Notes under the pieces: generated by a model | The model's input: only the letters and a program-made list of their open reading frames with translations | What the model was told of the DNA's origin: nothing | Database searches by the model: none | Shown: in pieces, positions 1 through 9,851 of the stretch | Layout: every line of letters begins with the position of its first letter | Position numbering within the stretch: position 1 is the first letter of the stretch | Assembly: GCF_019112545.1 (NCBI RefSeq) | Contig: NW_025064883.1 | Span: 372,001-436,000, forward strand | Direction: 5' to 3' | DNA length: 64,000 nucleotides | DNA from: Guyanagaster necrorhizus | Taxonomy: Eukaryota; Basidiomycota; Agaricomycetes; Agaricales; Physalacriaceae | Translations under genes and position numbers: made by a program

Positions 1-2835
1 GAGCTTTGATGAGCTTTCAGCACCCAAACCCTGAGACCATGCAATCGAGCTAATCTCAAATGCTAATGCCAATCTCAACTATAAAACCTACCCTCTTAGT
101 AATAATGAGCAACAGGAGCTTGATAAATTCCTTGATGAGAATTTATCCAGTGGGAGGATTCGACCATCCAAATCTCTTATGGCTTCTCTCTTTTTCTTTG
201 TCAAGAAGAAAAATAGTAGACTTCACTCTGTATAGGACTATTGAAAGCTAAATAAAATGACAATTAAAAATTGTTACCCACTACCCCTGATTTTGAAACT
301 CATGGACAAACTACAGGGTGCAAAGTACTACACCAAGCTCAATATTCAGTGAGGGTATAACAATATTTGAATCAAGGAAGGAGATGAATGGAAAGTAGCC
401 TTTTGAACTAACCAGGGATTCTTTGGACTTACTAACTCCCTGGCAATGTTCCAGTAGATGATGAATGACATATTCAAGGACCTCATCTCCACTGAGAAGA
501 TCACCATTTACCTCAACAATATTCTGATCATGTCAAAAATAAAGAAGGAATATAGGAGGCTAGTATGATAAGTGTTAGCTCTAATGAGGAAACACAAGCT
601 GTTCCTTAAGGTGGAGAAATGTGAATTCAAGGTACTCAAAACTGAGTACCTTAGAGTGATCATCAGTGAGGGAAGCATATGCATGAATCCCATTAAAGTT
701 GCAGATGTCACCGAATAGCTGATCCCAACCAAGAAAAAAGAACTTCAATCCTTTCTTGATTTTATGAATTTCTATCAGTGATTCATCTGAGACTATAGTA
801 AGATAGTCCATACAATAATGCAACTCATAGAAAATGCCTTCTGGGCCTAGGGACTCTCACAATAAACCACCTTCAATGACCTCAAAAAATGACTGGCTAA
901 AGATGTGGTTCTCATTATTTCAGACCAGAAAGGAAGGTTCTGAGTTGAGGTGGACTCCAGCAAGAGAGCAATCAAGGCAGTCCTGTCTCAAGAACAGGAT
1001 AGCAAATAGAGACTGGTGGCCTTTCTTTCAAAAGCACTCTCTATCATAGAATGAAACTATGAAATATATGACAAAGAGTTACTTGTGATAATGCTCACCT
1101 TGGAGGAATGGCAACACTATCTGATCAGTGCTGTTGAAGTTTTTGAGATCTAAATAGATCATCAGAATCTTTGTTACTTCTGACAACTACAGAAGCTGAA
1201 TTGATGACAAGTCTAGTGGGTGACTGAACTCAGTCAATATCAGTACATCCTCTACTATAAAGTGGGTGTGTCAAACAAAAAGGCTGACCTCTTCAGCTGA
1301 TGAGCAGATCATGACAAGAGAAGACAGGACAATGAAGGAGTAATACTCCTCCAACCCCAGCATTTCTGCACTATGATAATGTCCATAGAGGAGAAAATTC
1401 ATGAATGAATCAAAAGTGCCACTTAGAACAGCCACAAGTGAGATCAACAGATAGCGCCTTCATTCAATCATGAGCAGAGAATAATGAAGAAAGCAGGAAT
1501 GATTCAATATAATGGACAGATCTATATTCCTTAGGACCACACTCTATGAGGGAAAATTATTGCAACTTATTATAATCATATGACTGCTGGTCATCCAGAG
1601 GTTGCAAAGACTAAAGAACTTGTCTTACAAGAGTACTGATGGCTGAAATTAGAAAATGATATTGTTCAATACATCAAGGCATACAAGGTCTGCCAGAGAG
1701 AGAAGTCATCAACTCAATCTTGAGCTGCTCCACTACACCCAAATGAGGTTCCAACCTCATCATAAACTCATATCTCAGTAGACATGATCACTGGATTACC
1801 AGATTGTAATGGCTATGACACCATTATCATCATCATCAATCAATTCTCAAAAGCAATCATCCTGATCACCTGTTCCATGGAATTGACTTCAGAAGGGTAG
1901 GCAAAGATTCTTTGGGATGAAGTCTATACCAAATATAAAATGCTGCAAGTAGTGATTTTGGATTGTGGGCTACAGTTTGTCTCTAAATTCTTAGATGACC
2001 TGTACTGTCTTCTTAATATTAAGCAAAACACTTCCACAGCATACCATCCCCAAACCAATAGACAAACTGAATGTGCTAATCAAGAAATTGAAAAGTATCT
2101 CTGCCTCTTTATCAATTATCAATAGGATGACTGAGTGGAATGGCTGGCTCTCACAGCCTTCCAGCACAACAACCACATACATTCAGTGATAGGCAAAACC
2201 CCATTCTTCATCAACCATGGCCAACACCCCAATATTCACTTCACTGAGAAACATTACACTACAACACCTGCATCCTCAGACTTTGCCACTGAAATAACAA
2301 AAATACACACTGAAACACAAGCAGCACTTGAGAAAGCCACTAAAACTATGAAGATGCAATATGATAAACACTGTCAATCTGTGCACAGTTACATGATTAG
2401 AGACAAAGTATGGCTCAACATGATACACCTTCATCTCCCATGGCTCAAACAAAAACTTAGTGACAAATGCACTGGCCCTTTCACAATCCAGAAGAAGATT
2501 AGATAATCTGCATACAAACTCCAGTTACTGACAAGCTGGAAGATCCATGATGTCTTCAATGAAATATTGCTGTCACTATATATCACACCAGTCTTTCCAA
2601 ATCAGAAAAGACCATCTCTCTCATCACCTGATCTGATCAATAATAAAGAACATTATGAAGTCGATCAGATATTAAACTACAAACTAAAAATTAAAGTCAA
2701 AAGTGGTGGCATGATGATGATGGTGGATTATTTGGTCAGTTGGAAAGGCTATAGCCCCAAATCCAACCAATAGATCAATGAGAAGTTGATGAGGCTGACA
2801 AGATCATACACAACTATGAATTATCTCTAAATTAA
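1..2835 (+). pseudogene. pol: pol of E1 (RT, RNase H, integrase, chromodomain), broken
   Basis: Would encode the polyprotein that copies and integrates the element. Visible in order are the linker before RT (ESFDELSAPKP), RT with the box at 509-520, RNase H at roughly 900-1200, the integrase HHCC region near 1560-1700, integrase core motifs near 1780-2110, the C-terminal domain, and a chromodomain (VDYLVSWKGY) near 2727-2790. It ends in LSLN-stop at 2835. Many Trp, Arg and Gln codons have become stops. The RT catalytic box reads YLNN instead of YLDD, and about seven residues just upstream, before FFGLTNS, are missing. The copy is certainly inactive. Confidence 0.9.
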
Positions 2836-2868
2836 GTTATTGGGATAATAGTCTTAAGAAGGAGGTAA

Positions 2869-3327
2869 TATTATGATTTTTCCATTCCATTCCTTGATTA
2901 ACCCCTATTTATGCTTAGTCAGAGCACTAGAATGAGTGCTTAAGACCATGAGATAAAGCTTAGTCATCACAACTAGCCAAGTTGGTCATTGTCTTTTGAT
3001 GCAACAGTGTTGCCCAACAATGATACAAGCATCCTTTTATATACAATGACGATGTCCTAGAACAATGGGCACTATGGACACAGACACACATAATAGTCAG
3101 TAATATTATTAGCAATGCTCTGTACAGTATTTAAGACCATCTGCTCTTGCTGGTAATCCTCAGCTTTGAGCTAAAGTTTATTCATCTCATTTTACTCTTG
3201 GGCTGATTCTTCAAGCCTTGTGACACATCAATCAGAATACACATCAGTGGATTCATTCAATCACCTGAAGTGCAAGATGATGTCTGTCTATCATGTGTTT
3301 CTGTTCATGTGATGCTTGAGTCTAACA
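2869..3327 (+). repeat. 3' LTR of E1 (459 bp)
   Basis: Begins TATTATG (family consensus TGTTATG, one G to A) after the polypurine tract and ends in TCTAACA. It aligns along its length with the LTRs at 8128, 32776 and 40701. It carries the TTAGTCA motif near its start and the AGCTAAAGTTTATTC block that marks the R region. Confidence 0.9.
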
Positions 3328-3328
3328 T

Positions 3329-3611
3329 TCTGCTATGACAACCAATCTCTGGGCAGGACCTGCTAAGACAGTTACTGCTGATAAAGTCAGAAGGAGAAGC
3401 AATAATTTTCCTCTTTGAAATGAAAGTGTCAGCATCACTGATACTGATATAATCCCTTTCTATGCTGACTTCATTCTTGACATCTACAGGCTTCAAGTTT
3501 CTCTTAATGCCCACATCTCCAATTGGAGTCTCTGTCATTTTCTCAGAGGAAGAGTCACAATGCTCTTTCTCAATCCTCATTTTTATAGAAACTTCTGCAT
3601 TTATAGCTGTC
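3329..3611 (+). pseudogene. ORF1 fragment of E2
   Basis: Read from base 3329 this frame matches ORF1 of both families. NLWAGPAK resembles the PWADS/PWAGP stretch of the long-LTR copies, SITDTD the conserved TNTITDT. LFLNPHFYRNFC matches the FYRNF motif of E5, E9 and E10. The middle (IYRLQVSLNAHIS) looks more like the short-LTR copy E4 (YYGLQVSGNAYIP). The fragment therefore links the two ORF1 versions and shows they are homologous. Function unknown; only one stop codon is seen in this frame. Confidence 0.6.
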
Positions 3612-3788
3612 AATCAAATATTAAATCACAAGACTCAGTGCATATATGCATATAATGGTAGCATGATAATAATGGTCAACTATCTTGTCAGCTGGAAGAG
3701 TTATAGACTGGAATCAAACCAATGAGTAAATGAGCATCTAATGAATGCTGACAATACTATACATGACTATAAATTGTCTCTTAATTAA
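3612..3788 (+). pseudogene. pol: pol C-terminus (chromodomain) of E2
   Basis: Encodes only the last part of Pol: NQILNHK, then the chromodomain core VNYLVSWKSY, then a helix-like tail ending LSLN-stop at 3788, as in E1, E4 and E9. Such chromodomains bind modified histone tails and guide integration in chromoviruses. Here it is fused to ORF1 sequence by deletion and is not a functional gene. Confidence 0.8.
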
Positions 3789-3821
3789 ACTATCAGTATA
3801 ATAGTCTTAAGAAGAGAGTAA

Positions 3822-4282
3822 TGTTACAATTTTTCTTTCTTTTCTTCTTTTTTTTAAAGTATTAACCCCTATTTATGCTTAGTCAGAGCATCTATACCAG
3901 CATCTAAGGATTGTGAGACAGTATTAGTCAGCACAATCAGCTATTGTCTCTCAACTTGTAGTGACACTCTGACAACAGCACAACAGGCTTTTTGTAGATA
4001 ACATCATCTCACTAGGATAATAAGCACTATAGTGCAGACACTTACAATTAGTAGCAGTATATTTAGCAGACAGACCTAGAAGTATATAAGTAGCATAAAC
4101 AGTACCATATATCCTTAGTCTTGAACTATCCTTTATCATACCCATTTACTTGAGTCTACTTACATAGACCTTGAGATATAATAACTATATATATCACACA
4201 TTGGACTCAGATGTGATTGTATGAATGCAATACAGCATCTGTTTACCATATAATATTAGTTATATGTCATTTGGCTCTAACA
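3822..4282 (+). repeat. 3' LTR of E2 (461 bp)
   Basis: Begins TGTTACAATTTTTC after the tract CTTAAGAAGAGAGTAA and ends GGCTCTAACA. The U3 start, TTAGTCA motif and length match the short-LTR family; the 3' half is more diverged than other copies. Confidence 0.8.
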
Positions 4283-5256
4283 CATTGAGACATCTATTGC
4301 CATCTGCAGGATAATAGCATGAGCCACCTATTGTAGTTGTATAATCATTTTATGCTCACTAATAATCACCTGTGATTAGATAGATATTCTGATAAGATAA
4401 GATAAAAGATAAGATAGAAGTGAAAAATCATAACAGAAACTGAAGTATATCACTGTATACTACTGTCTTAAATACTGTTCTAAAGCCTTTCATCCTATAG
4501 GCAACTATTGTTCTGTTACCATGTCTTTTGCTTATTGTCTTGCTGATAATAACTATGCTCATGCCTTCAGGCATTATTGTTGTTCTGTAGTGCTATTGCT
4601 ATAGTGAGTTTCCTTTATATCACAGTGTTTATTATAAAAAGAGCATAGGACAATGACTATTAATATACCACTATCAGCTGCTTATTGTGTGTTGATGAAT
4701 AAGGTACAGCTATTATATCATTATAGTGTTTGTCATCTGTAATTCCATGTGGTTACTGCAAGGTTTCTCTGTGGCCATGGCTGGACTGTAGTTGGATTTA
4801 GTCAGGTTTTATAAGTATCAGCTTATTAAGTGTTAGTAGGTTATGATTTAGAGATAAAAATTATGACATTGAGCTAAGGTTAATATACCTATCAAACTCT
4901 TTGACTACTCAGTGCAATTACCACTGTCTAGCATTCATACTAGCAGTCATAGTCTATCAACCACTATATCACATCCTCCTTATCATCATTCTTTATCTTC
5001 TCATTCTCCTTATCATTTCACTTTATCACCTTCAGTTAGCATTAGACTCTAGCAGTCACAGTGTTAAGCATTCATAATTGTTTGGTAGTTGCTGACATTA
5101 GATTCTAAAACAGTACTGAGAGATATATTGTAGCTAATGTTTACTATTAGTGAATGTCTTGTGTATCAAATATAGAAGAGATACACAAATTGACAAGAAC
5201 ATATCTGCATTATATAGTATTTTAGTGGCTTCAGTGATGAGAGTGCTGAAAGCATC
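4283..5256. other. 974 bp AT-rich stretch outside the elements
   Basis: The only part of the window not covered by a recognisable element body. It has no convincing ORF in either strand. It contains a GATAA-rich run near 4391-4416, a possible old LTR fragment (4438-4690) and pyrimidine-rich CTTATC repeats near 4970-5035. It may be host intergenic DNA or a very old repeat. E3 inserted at its right edge (flanking bases GCATC). Confidence 0.5.
4438..4690 (-). repeat. possible degenerate LTR fragment, long-LTR family
   Basis: Short blocks in the right order match the minus orientation of long-LTR copies: CTTAAATACTGTTCT, then ATTGTCTTGCTG, then AAAAAGAGCAT. Between the blocks similarity is weak and spacing differs, so this may be an old solo LTR or a chance series of matches. 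Confidence 0.3.
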
Positions 5257-5778
5257 TGTTATGATTTTTCCTATTTTACTTTCTTTTTCCTTGATATTAT
5301 TCAGAATTGACCTCTATTTCTGCTTAGTCAGAGCATCTAGACTAGCACTTAGGACCATGGGAAGGATTAGTCAGCATCCTGACCTAGATTCTACTGTACT
5401 GCTGTGAAGCTGTTTAATAGCAGTATATCTCTTTTGTCATCCTGCAGCAATAACAGTAGTAACAGCTCTACAGCAGATAATACTCTTTTGTAGGTATCTT
5501 GGCAACACTGGACAAAGCACTATACAGCAGCAGGATAAACAATTAGGTATTTATATTCTTAGAATGATAATGATTAGTATTTAAGTAGTGTAGCTCTCAC
5601 TGTAGTACCCCAGCTTCAAGCTAAAGTTTATTCTTTCACTATCTTATCTTGAGCAACTTGCAATGCCTTGACAATACAACTTTAATATCACATCAAGTGG
5701 ACTCTATCATTTTATCTGAAGTGTGAGGTAGTGATAGTTTATCATGTGTTATTAGTCACATGGAATTTAGGCTTAACA
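5257..5778 (+). repeat. 5' LTR of E3 (522 bp)
   Basis: Starts TGTTATGATTTTTCC and ends GGCTTAACA. Two TTAGTCA motifs lie at 5324-5330 and 5367-5373. A TATA-like TATTTAAG is at 5578-5585. CAGCA-type repeats occupy the middle of U3. Confidence 0.93.
5578..5624 (+). promoter_or_regulatory. TATA-like box and predicted RNA start of E3
   Basis: TATTTAAG at 5578-5585 is followed 34 nt downstream by AGCTTCAAGCTAA at 5612-5624. That 13-mer is the exact reverse complement of the PBS at 5780-5792, so it is the predicted 5' end of the RNA (start of R) and the self-primer. The start site itself is inferred from spacing and complementarity. Confidence 0.7.
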
Positions 5779-5779
5779 A

Positions 5780-5792
5780 TTAGCTTGAAGCT
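5780..5792 (+). promoter_or_regulatory. self-priming primer-binding site of E3
   Basis: TTAGCTTGAAGCT, one base after the LTR, pairs perfectly with AGCTTCAAGCTAA at 5612-5624. No tRNA-type PBS beginning TGG is present. Confidence 0.75.
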
Positions 5793-5834
5793 TCTAGCTT
5801 TTCTTTCTCAAGCCCAATTGTGCTGAAAAACCAA

Positions 5835-7291
5835 ATGCCCCTTGCACTTAACTCTTCAGACCTAAACTTTATCCACAAGTTTTTCAAACTCCTTGCTTCC
5901 ATTATCAGAACATTAATAGGTTTATTGGTGATCATATAGCTGTGCCATAGATGCTAATCAATAACTGCCTAAGCTATTCATCACTATCAAGAATTTTAAC
6001 ATATCAGAATCATTCTCTGTAATGTCACATCAGACCTCCCCCTCTATGACATCTCTGCCTCTGCTCAACAGTCCTTTTGATCTGTAGAAGGACTTGAATC
6101 TGAAACCATCTCTGAGGGTCTGACTGAAGGGTATTTTAGGAAAGAGGAGCAGCAGCAGCAGCACCAGTACCCCCCATGACCCCTGTTAGCAGTCATCTGA
6201 GACTCTGAAAACTCTTGGGCTATAGGATTTTGATGACTCAGATCTGGCATCCTCATCCCATCCTCTGAGTGCAGCAATAACAATATCATAACAAGAACTA
6301 CAATCTCTGTTTCTAGCATTGGTGTTGGACACTATGCTAGAGACTCTCTTGATGCCATTTGGATAGTCGAGAGGCTAGAAACACCAGTGTCTGAGGATTC
6401 TGACATACTCTATCAGTATAGAGCAGAAACACTAACAATAGGATAAAGGTTAATAGTGACCTCTATTTCAATGATGACAGTGATGAGTGCCAGTATTAGC
6501 ACACCACTGTCTGAGAAGCAGACAGATTAGAGCAGTGCATGATTAACCATGCTGCAAGCAGAACAGATTATGTATGAATATCACTACATACAGTACAATC
6601 AGCCAACATCGCTAACTAGATCTTTCCCTAAGAGGATGAAGTTTGATGTGCTGACACTATTGCCAAGTACATCTAGAAGCAGACATGCATTGAGTACAAG
6701 GCCATGAGAGAGAATACCCTCTTTGAGCAGTATCTCTGGGCATGAGATGCAGCAGACCGAAGAAGAGGCTTGGAGAGCCTCAGAACCAGTATGCTTGTTG
6801 GAACTACCACTAACAGCATATCTGACACTCCATTCCAGGAATCTAGCACTCTCACCACTAAGTCCAATCTCTGAGCAGAACCACCTGAGGGAGTTATTTA
6901 TGCTGACAATGTCTACTGATGAGCATCACTCAATCTTGACAATGACTGCTTATTATCCTACAGGACTGACACTATCACCAAGACTGATGATATCCCTATC
7001 AGAAGAGATGGCATACTAGCTGATCATAGAACTATTAGAGAGGATGACAAAAATATTGACCTCACCAGTGACATTAAGAGATTTCTCAATGAGAACTTTG
7101 TCACCTTTTTCCTCCAACCTCAGTTCTATCAAAACTTCTATCAGTATTGCAGAGCAATAGCAGTAGCAGCAGAAAGAGAGGCAGTTGAGAAGCAGCAGAG
7201 GCAGTCCAAGGAGCAGTCTACTCCTTAATCTGGATCTAGTGACACCAGACCAAGCATTCAGCCCCAGCATGGTCATCCTGGAGGTTTATGA
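5835..7291 (+). pseudogene. ORF1 of E3 (membrane-anchored leader protein), broken
   Basis: Extra reading frame between PBS and gag. It starts ATG at 5835 with a polar stretch (LNSSDLNF), then a hydrophobic segment (LLASIIRTLIGLLVIIQ, about residues 18-34) able to span a membrane, then the conserved SITA..AIHHYQEF block. The far end carries FYQNFYQYCRAI near 7127-7163 and stops at 7289-7291, inside the gag start. Frame changes by two between the two ends, so at least one indel occurred, besides several TGA and TAG stops. Function unknown. It is homologous to ORF1 of E4-E10. Confidence 0.75.
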
Positions 7292-8127
7292 TCCATGTGA
7301 CAGTTTCTTTCTTGAGAGAGATGTGAGTGAAACCATCAATGAGGATGTGGATGACAAAGAGAAAGAGGGTTCCAATGAGGAAGTTACAGATTCTCTGTCT
7401 GAATGGAGAAGTATGTGGAACATACATATTCATGAAGAAAAACTGAAGAGACTGGTGCAGGAGGCACACCAGAAGGACTTTTTGGAGCTGTACCAGGATG
7501 GTACAGCTAGGTTATAGACAGATGACACTTGGTTGATGTTGCCTATGGGACAAAGGTATACCATCACTGATAGAGTCGAGCATGTAGAGATTTTATAATA
7601 TGCAACCACTAAACAGGCTATTTTTATTTACAATAAAAGATATTTAGGACACTAGATAGTGCTGATACCAGCTTATCAGCCTAAGTACAGTATGACACTA
7701 AGACTATAGATGCTGAGTTTAATGCTAAGCAAGCTAGCAAATTTGACACCCTCAATCTAAACAGCATCATCACAATACTCATTTGCTATCTTGGCTGTTT
7801 ATAGCACAGTATCTTAGCTATCTCAGAGCCAATCTCAGATGAGCAGCCACTACCCCAACCTATAGAGGTTTCCTGTTCAGCAACAATTTGCTGGACAGCC
7901 TCCACTAGATGAAGCTGAGGGTAGTGAAGCAGCACCAGCAGCTCCTGAGGCCCCCAGTGCAGATGATCCTGAGGCCACTGCTTAGAATTGAACTATCAAA
8001 GATAGATGGATCATGCAAAAGGAAGTATTACCACTGGGAAGTCCCATTGCTGATGATGGCTCTCTCCATTCATTCCTAGGACCCTCGAAGGGATGGATGG
8101 TCTCACCCTCTGGCAGGATCCCAAACT
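7239..8127 (+). pseudogene. gag: gag of E3, 5' part
   Basis: Gag begins in the +1 frame relative to ORF1. The start codon reads GTG at 7239 where E5, E6, E7, E9 and E10 have ATG. The N-terminal region is acidic (VYDPCDSFFLERDVSE, then a Glu/Asp-rich run) and leads to EWRSMWNIHI and the conserved QKDFLELYQDG block. It runs to 8127, where E4 inserted just before the capsid domain; the rest is at 33237-34198. It is open for about 90 codons, then interrupted by stops. Confidence 0.8.
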
Positions 8128-8583
8128 TGTTATGATTTTTTCTTTCTTTTCATTATAGACCTCTATTTATACTTAGTCAAGACATCAAAAGACAAGTGCT
8201 TAGAACTATGGGAAGGCTTAGTCATCACAACAACTGACTTCACCATGGTTCTTTGATGCAACTGATGTCCAGCAACAAACACACAATCAGCCTTTTATAT
8301 ATGGTAGTGATGCTCAAAGACAATGGGCACTCAGGACAGAGAAACATATAATTAGTATGAAGTATTATTAGCAGGCCATGTACCATATTTAAGAGGCTTG
8401 CTCTTGCTGATAAAACCCCAGCTTTGAGCTAAAGTTTATACATACCATTCTATTCTCAAGTCAACTATTTGATCTTGTGATACACTACTCAGGACCACAT
8501 CAGTGAACTCAGATGACTATCCAAAGTGTGAAGTAGCTTCTGTTTATCATGTGGTTCTGCTCATATGATGCTTGGGTCTAACA
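8128..8583 (+). repeat. 5' LTR of E4 (456 bp)
   Basis: Starts TGTTATGATTTTTTC, ends GGGTCTAACA. TTAGTCA motifs lie at 8173-8179 and 8218-8224. It has the same length as its partner at 32776 and no indels in the part compared. Confidence 0.95.
8386..8432 (+). promoter_or_regulatory. TATA-like box and predicted RNA start of E4
   Basis: TATTTAAG at 8386-8393, then AGCTTTGAGCTAA at 8420-8432, 34 nt downstream as in E3. The 13-mer pairs with the PBS at 8585-8597 along its full length with two G-U wobbles. Confidence 0.65.
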
Positions 8584-8584
8584 A

Positions 8585-8597
8585 TTAGCTTGAAGCT
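8585..8597 (+). promoter_or_regulatory. self-priming primer-binding site of E4
   Basis: TTAGCTTGAAGCT one base after the LTR; complementary to the predicted RNA 5' end at 8420-8432 with two wobble pairs. Confidence 0.7.
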
Positions 8598-8639
8598 TTC
8601 TACTTCCCTTTCTCAAGCCTAATTGTGCTGAGAAACTGA

Positions 8640-9288
8640 ATGCCCTCTTCTAGCAACAACAACCCAAACTTTGACCATGAGTTCTTCAAACTCCTCTCCT
8701 CCATCATCAAAATATTGATCAGTTTATTAGTGATCATTCAGCTGTGCCAGAAATGCCATTCCATTACTGCTTAGGCTATCAGACACTATTAGGAATTCCA
8801 AAACATCCAGCATATTCTATGAAACATAACTCTCAATCTCTCTCTCTATGACATTCCCAAATCCCAAAGAACAACCTACCAGCCCCCAGAAACTGGGCCT
8901 AATGGCTCGCATCAGGAGAATAGTCAAGAAGAAGAGGGAGGACAGTACCCTCTTCAACCCAGAAACTAGGACTATAGTGTCCCAAGAAGATACAGAATCC
9001 TTATACCAGGAAACCCCTCTGAGGCTCAGAATCTCTCAGAGGATTTCTTCCAGCAGTCCCCTTCTCCTTCTTCTGCCTCCCAGATCCATGGGATTGCTGA
9101 CCATGCCTGAGACTCTCTTGATGACTCTCAGATAGCTCCAAGATCCCGCACATCAACACTTGGCAGCCAGCCTCACTGCACCCATTCCTCTGCAGCCAGC
9201 AGTGCCCAGGTGGAGGAAAACATCGCAGACTAGCGCAACAATGAGCAAAGATGATGAGAAGTATAGGAAGAAACTGTATGCTGATACT
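8640..9288 (+). pseudogene. ORF1 of E4, 5' part
   Basis: Starts ATG at 8640. An Asn/Ser-rich head (MPSSSNNNPNFDHEF) is followed by a hydrophobic segment (LLSSIIKILISLLVIIQ) and CHSITA, then stops at former Trp and Gln codons. Further on the same frame reads LYDIPKSQ, SEDFFQQS and QVEENIAD, shared with E8. A second frame from 8848 is also open for 95 codons (MTFPNPKEQ) and could mislead gene finders; homology with E8 favours the frame of the hydrophobic head. It is interrupted at 9288 by E5 and resumes at 26370. Confidence 0.7.
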
Positions 9289-9814
9289 TGTTAAGCCCAA
9301 ATTCCATGTGACTATCAATATGTGATAAACAGTTCAGAACCTTGTACTTCAGATTAGACTGACTGAGTTCACTGATGTGTCAATAGAGTTGTGTTGTCAA
9401 GGCATTGGCAAGAAGCTTGAGCTCGAGAGTAGATGGTGAAGAATAAACTTTAGCTTAATGCTGGAGCTACTACAGTGAAAATGGTGCTACTTAAATACTG
9501 TTTTGTTATCTAACTATTAATAGACATTCACAAAAGATATTGTCTGTCATAGAGCTGTTACCTCTGCTGTTGCCAGTTACTCCACAAAAGCTGTTGTCTT
9601 GCTGTTGTACTGTTACTGCTGCACAGCAACCCAAGGATAAAAGGAGCATTGTCTCTCTCTTTACAGCACATAGCAGTGCAATAGAATGATGACTGACTGG
9701 ATTGCTGAGCTAAGCATTCCCATAGTCCTAAGCACTGGCCTAAGTGCCCTGACTAAGCAAAGATAGAGGTCACCTCTGAAGGAAAAAGAAAGAAAAATAG
9801 AAAAAATCATAACA
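9289..9814 (-). repeat. 3' LTR of E5 (526 bp)
   Basis: On the plus strand it runs TGTTAAGCCCAAATTCC to ATCATAACA. The complement of the polypurine tract (TTACCCTCTCCTTAAG, 9815-9830) adjoins it. Same length as the 5' LTR at 25839. Confidence 0.94.
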
Positions 9815-9851
9815 TTACCCTCTCCTTAAGACCATTGTCCTGATGGTTAAG

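Larger units (their letters stand above)
1..3327 (+). mobile_element. E1: 3' part of a Ty3/gypsy chromovirus, short-LTR family
   Basis: The window opens inside pol of this element and follows it to its 3' LTR; the 5' LTR, ORF1 and gag lie to the left. It sits inside E2: the sequence after its LTR (from 3328) is ORF1 sequence of another element, and E2's own chromodomain and LTR follow. The last 16 bp before the LTR form a purine-rich tract ending GGAGGTAA, the family polypurine tract. The TSD cannot be checked because the left end is missing. Confidence 0.9.
3328..4282 (+). mobile_element. E2: internally deleted remnant of a chromovirus
   Basis: A short remnant in which ORF1 sequence (3329-3611) is joined directly to the very end of pol (3612-3788) and then a 3' LTR. 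Gag and nearly all of pol are missing, so roughly 6 kb were lost. Its 5' part lies left of the window because E1 inserted into its ORF1. The flank from 4283 onward is not element sequence of the same kind. Confidence 0.8.

Noticed and set aside
4391..4416. GATAA-rich run as a microsatellite or GATA-factor site cluster
   Set aside because: Short and imperfect; no supporting promoter or gene nearby.
5779..5800. tRNA primer-binding site next to the LTR
   Set aside because: No TGG start and no tRNA 3'-end complement are seen; the stretch pairs with the LTR itself.
5835..7291. TGA read as Trp (nuclear code change)
   Set aside because: TGG is common in the same frames, and stops also fall at former Arg (CGA) and Gln codons, together with frameshifts and lost catalytic residues. 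Decay explains the pattern.
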